From the NCBI GenBank assembly GCA_945903675.1, contig CAMDOP010000039.1, positions 1 to 15,856 of the forward strand: DNA of 15,856 bases, in the 5' to 3' direction. This document shows positions 13,742-15,856 of the stretch, piece by piece (the stretch's first letter is position 1; each line of letters begins with the position of its first letter). Under the pieces are notes generated by a model. It was not told the origin of the DNA. It saw only the letters and a program-made list of their open reading frames with translations, and made no database searches. Position numbers and translations under genes: made by a program. This DNA comes from Crenothrix polyspora. Its GTDB lineage: Bacteria > Pseudomonadota > Gammaproteobacteria > Methylococcales > Methylomonadaceae.

Positions 13742-14578
13742 CTAATTCTTAGTTAGTGGCAACAAAGGGATATTATAAGAGGATATAATCGACTGGATTT
13801 TATTCGCCTGACTAGCAATTAACTGATCTAATTGTGCTTTTCTGGCCTTGTCTCCCTTACGGACCCCCATAGACATGGCAAAATCAAACCTTAGTGCAGG
13901 CGTTGATTTCATTGGGACCAAGGTATAACTATTCTTAGGACTTTGCGACATTACATACGCCGCCATCGGTCCCCATAAAATCACCATATCAATCTTTTTG
14001 GCTTTAAAGTCTCTAGCCATTTCCATCGCGGTATTATTTTCGCCATCACCCGACATCGATTGATAAGGAATACCTTGATCTAACAAACCATTTTGTTGCA
14101 ACCAAGTCGTACCAGGACCACGATCAAACATAGCTATTTTTAAAGCTTCTTGTCGCTGCAATGGCAAGTTTGACAATTGATCAGCTGCTTTAATGTCATC
14201 CCAACCACGTCCATTAGCGATCAATAGCACATAACTGGACTTATAATAGGGTGCTGTTGTTAATGCTAAATCATAGCCTTCTGGTACCCCCATCACAATG
14301 TCACATTTAAACTGATCGCTCTCTGCATCCCTATCATTTACCGGGGCTGTTAAAGTATTACGAATAAAACCTATGCGCTGAGCAAACCAAGTATATTCAA
14401 CCTTTTGCCCTAACTCTTTAGCAAACAATTCGGCTATTTTATTTTCAAAGCCGTCTTTATGCTTAGTTGAATACGGAGGATTCAAAGGATCTGCGCAAAC
14501 TTTAAAGGTATCTTCTGCAAAAGTGGGCATGATGAAAGAAATCAAACACAATCCAAGCAATATTTTTTTAACACACAT
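13742..14578 (-). CDS. Periplasmic solute-binding protein, MxaJ/XoxJ-like
   Basis: A 278-residue periplasmic binding protein. The ATG at 14578 is chosen because AGGAA lies six bases upstream and a signal peptide starts there (MCVKKILLGLCLISFIMPTFA, probable cleavage before EDTF). An ATG at 14617 would add 13 residues ahead of that signal. The mature part begins FKVCADPLNPPYSTKHKDGFENKIA and contains GQKVEYTWFAQRIGFIRNTL, CDIVMGVPEGYDLALTTAPYY and DMVILWGPMAAYV. This is the pattern of the quinoprotein-dehydrogenase-associated binding proteins (MxaJ/XoxJ type, TIGR03871-like), which are related to amino-acid-binding proteins. Known relatives assist PQQ-dependent methanol or alcohol dehydrogenases, but no such dehydrogenase or cytochrome is in the window. 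The true ligand is therefore unknown. The stop is TAG. Confidence 0.85.
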   Translation of the reverse strand: MCVKKILLGLCLISFIMPTFAEDTFKVCADPLNPPYSTKHKDGFENKIAELFAKELGQKVEYTWFAQRIGFIRNTLTAPVNDRDAESDQFKCDIVMGVPEGYDLALTTAPYYKSSYVLLIANGRGWDDIKAADQLSNLPLQRQEALKIAMFDRGPGTTWLQQNGLLDQGIPYQSMSGDGENNTAMEMARDFKAKKIDMVILWGPMAAYVMSQSPKNSYTLVPMKSTPALRFDFAMSMGVRKGDKARKAQLDQLIASQANKIQSIISSYNIPLLPLTKN

Positions 14579-14640
14579 ATTATTTCCTAGTAAATAAAAT
14601 CCAAATCTAGCATTCATTTTTTAATTTTTTAGTTAGCTGC

Positions 14641-14662
14641 ATTATAACTAGTCTTACTAGTT
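14641..14662 (-). promoter_or_regulatory. -10 box with adjoining operator-like palindrome
   Basis: On the minus strand TATAAT (14646-14641) directly follows AACTAGT-AAG-ACTAGTT (14662-14646), a perfect 7+7 inverted repeat filling the spacer region. No good -35 is visible, which suits a promoter controlled by a regulator bound in the spacer. It lies about 63 bp ahead of the binding-protein start. Confidence 0.45.
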
Positions 14663-14702
14663 TATGAGATTTGTCATCAAGAATCCTTATAATAAGCTTT
14701 TC

Positions 14703-14933
14703 CTATATAGCTATCTTTCCTATTAGTGTATTCATAGCTACTGAATCAACTGCAATATCACTAAATAGAAGTTCGATTAACACATCATCTTCTAGAGCTA
14801 ATAGCTCAATAAAGCTGGCTTGCTCAACATTATTAGCTTGCACGTAATGAGTATCTAAGTAACGCAGCAATAGAAAATCTAACTCTTGAGTACCACGTCG
14901 GCATTGCCAATATAGCTTAGCTAACTTGATCAT
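14703..14933 (-). CDS. sdhE: FAD assembly factor SdhE
   Basis: A 76-residue protein of the SdhE/YgfY family that promotes covalent attachment of FAD to the SdhA flavoprotein. The start is the ATG at 14933, which overlaps the sdhB stop as TAATG; an upstream start would run deep inside sdhB. The N-terminus LYWQCRRGTQELDFLL contains the family RGxxE motif (Arg13-Glu17). It is followed by the helical pattern YLDTHY, FIELLALEDDVLIELLF typical of the family. Length is close to the E. coli protein (88) but shorter at the C-terminus. Its place directly after sdhB fits its role. In E. coli the gene is elsewhere. The stop is TAG. Confidence 0.92.
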   Translation of the reverse strand: MIKLAKLYWQCRRGTQELDFLLLRYLDTHYVQANNVEQASFIELLALEDDVLIELLFSDIAVDSVAMNTLIGKIAI

Positions 14934-15718
14934 TAACCCAGTTTTCTCTGTACTAATAATTTTTTGGTTTCGGCGATAGCTTTGGCAGGGTTTAATCCTT
15001 TTGGACAAGTGTCGGTACAATTCATAATGGTATGGCAACGATAGAGCTTAAAGGGATCTTCTAGATCATCAAGTCGTGCACCCGTATTTTCATCGCGACT
15101 ATCGACCAACCAACGATAAGCTTGCAATAGCACAGCAGGTCCTAAATAACGCTCACTGTTCCACCAGTAACTAGGGCAACTAGTAGAACAACAAGCGCAG
15201 AGTACACATTCATACAAACCATCCAACTTTTCACGATCTTCTTTACTTTGCAAGCGCTCTCTATCTGCGGGCGCAGGGGTTTGAGTGCCTATCCAAGGTT
15301 GAATAGAGGCATATTGCGCATAAAAATGGCTCATATCAGCAACTAAATCTTTAACTACCTGCATATGAGGTAATGGAAAAATCTTAATCACATCAGGATA
15401 TGAATCAATCGGTTTAGTACAGGCTAATGTATTTTTACCATTAACCATCATGGCACAAGAGCCACACACACCCTCACGACAAGAGCGCCTAAACGTTAAG
15501 GTGCTATCAATATCATTTTTAATTTTAAGAATAGCATCGAGTACCATAGGCCCACAACTATCCATATCTAATTCGTAACTATCAATACGAGGATTTTCAG
15601 AATTATCGGGATCCCATCGATAAACTTCAAAATGTCGGCTATTTCTTGTTCCAATCGGAGCTTTATAGGTTTTACCAGCAATAAGTTTTGAGTTTTTAGG
15701 TAAGGTAAACTCTGCCAT
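14933..15718 (-). CDS. sdhB: Succinate dehydrogenase iron-sulfur subunit
   Basis: A 261-residue subunit of respiratory complex II, carrying electrons from the flavin in SdhA to quinone at the inner membrane. The N-terminal ferredoxin domain binds [2Fe-2S] through SCREGVCGSCAMMVNGKNTLAC (Cys80, 85, 88, 100). The C-terminal domain has CVLCACCSTSCPSYWW (Cys171, 174, 177, 181) and CHTIMNCTDTCPKGLNP (Cys228, 234, 238), which together bind [4Fe-4S] and [3Fe-4S]. It is longer than E. coli SdhB (238) and resembles the mitochondrial/alphaproteobacterial size class. Its ATG overlaps the sdhA stop as TAATG, and its own stop overlaps the sdhE start in the same way. Confidence 0.97.
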   Translation of the reverse strand: MAEFTLPKNSKLIAGKTYKAPIGTRNSRHFEVYRWDPDNSENPRIDSYELDMDSCGPMVLDAILKIKNDIDSTLTFRRSCREGVCGSCAMMVNGKNTLACTKPIDSYPDVIKIFPLPHMQVVKDLVADMSHFYAQYASIQPWIGTQTPAPADRERLQSKEDREKLDGLYECVLCACCSTSCPSYWWNSERYLGPAVLLQAYRWLVDSRDENTGARLDDLEDPFKLYRCHTIMNCTDTCPKGLNPAKAIAETKKLLVQRKLG

Positions 15719-15856
15719 TAGTAAACCCTCTCTTTAGGTGGGATAAAGTCAACTTCGTCGGTTAAGGTATATAAATGTACAGGGCGATAATCAATACTGA
15801 CCTTATCATCATCCAGCCAAGTCAAAGTATGTTTAAGCCAATTGGCATCATCTCGC
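15718..15856 (-). CDS. sdhA: Succinate dehydrogenase flavoprotein subunit (C-terminal end)
   Basis: The last 45 codons of sdhA; the gene continues past the right edge. The visible residues RDDANWLKHTLTWLDDD, YRPVHLYTLTDEVDFIPPKERVY match the strongly conserved C-terminus of SdhA (YRPVH, PPKxRVY). The Arg-Pro-Val-His region lies close to the capping domain of the enzyme. The stop TAA (15720-15718) overlaps the ATG of sdhB, so the two are translationally coupled. sdhC and sdhD would be expected further upstream. Confidence 0.95.
   Translation of the reverse strand, partial: RDDANWLKHTLTWLDDDKVSIDYRPVHLYTLTDEVDFIPPKERVY

Noticed and set aside
14703..15038. A 111-residue version of sdhE
   Set aside because: The extra 35 residues lie inside sdhB in another frame and are not SdhE-like; the ATG overlapping the sdhB stop gives the family-length protein.

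Overview
The window looks like chromosomal DNA from an AT-rich gammaproteobacterium. Intergenic DNA is very rich in A and T. The efflux genes and dbpA closely resemble their enterobacterial counterparts, and the low base composition plus the sdhA-sdhB-sdhE layout would suit a Legionellales-like or other host-associated or aquatic lineage. That placement is inference; no 16S or other decisive marker is present. No integrase, transposase, phage structural gene, CRISPR array or tRNA was seen.

Layout from left to right. (1) Positions 1-5719, minus strand: a four-gene operon read as tetR - mdtA - mdtB - mdtC, encoding a TetR-type regulator, a periplasmic adaptor and two RND pump subunits (mdtC runs off the left edge). 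mdtB and mdtC overlap as GTGA, and a two-hairpin REP/BIME-like palindromic element sits between mdtA and mdtB. (2) Positions 5720-6450: a gene-poor AT-rich stretch holding a candidate operator near the tetR promoter, then a degenerate array with a 21-bp period that reads as a decayed heptad-repeat coiled-coil frame and contains a perfect 16-bp inverted repeat. (3) Positions 6451-9327, plus strand: a three-gene cassette of a 203-aa protein with an FN3-like C-terminal part, a PG-binding plus CHAP peptidoglycan hydrolase with no signal peptide, and a class 3 lipase lipoprotein. This is the most accessory-looking part of the window. (4) Positions 9523-11187, plus strand: dbpA (23S rRNA helicase) and a small DUF2892-type membrane protein, closed by a terminator.

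(5) Positions 11188-12167: a gene-poor kilobase with a candidate small-RNA unit (promoter, folded body, ATA microsatellite, strong terminator) and a 44-aa single-helix protein gene. (6) Positions 12168-13643, plus strand: malQ, followed by eight perfect copies of a 7-bp repeat. (7) Positions 13742-15856, minus strand: a periplasmic binding protein of the MxaJ/XoxJ type, then the end of the succinate dehydrogenase operon sdhA(partial)-sdhB-sdhE, in which consecutive genes overlap as TAATG.

Functionally, most of the window is housekeeping (TCA cycle/respiration, ribosome assembly, glucan metabolism) plus a drug-efflux operon. The unexplained parts are the envelope-hydrolase cassette with the repeat array upstream, the orphan MxaJ/XoxJ-like protein, and the non-coding structures at about 3.7, 6.3, 11.3 and 13.7 kb.
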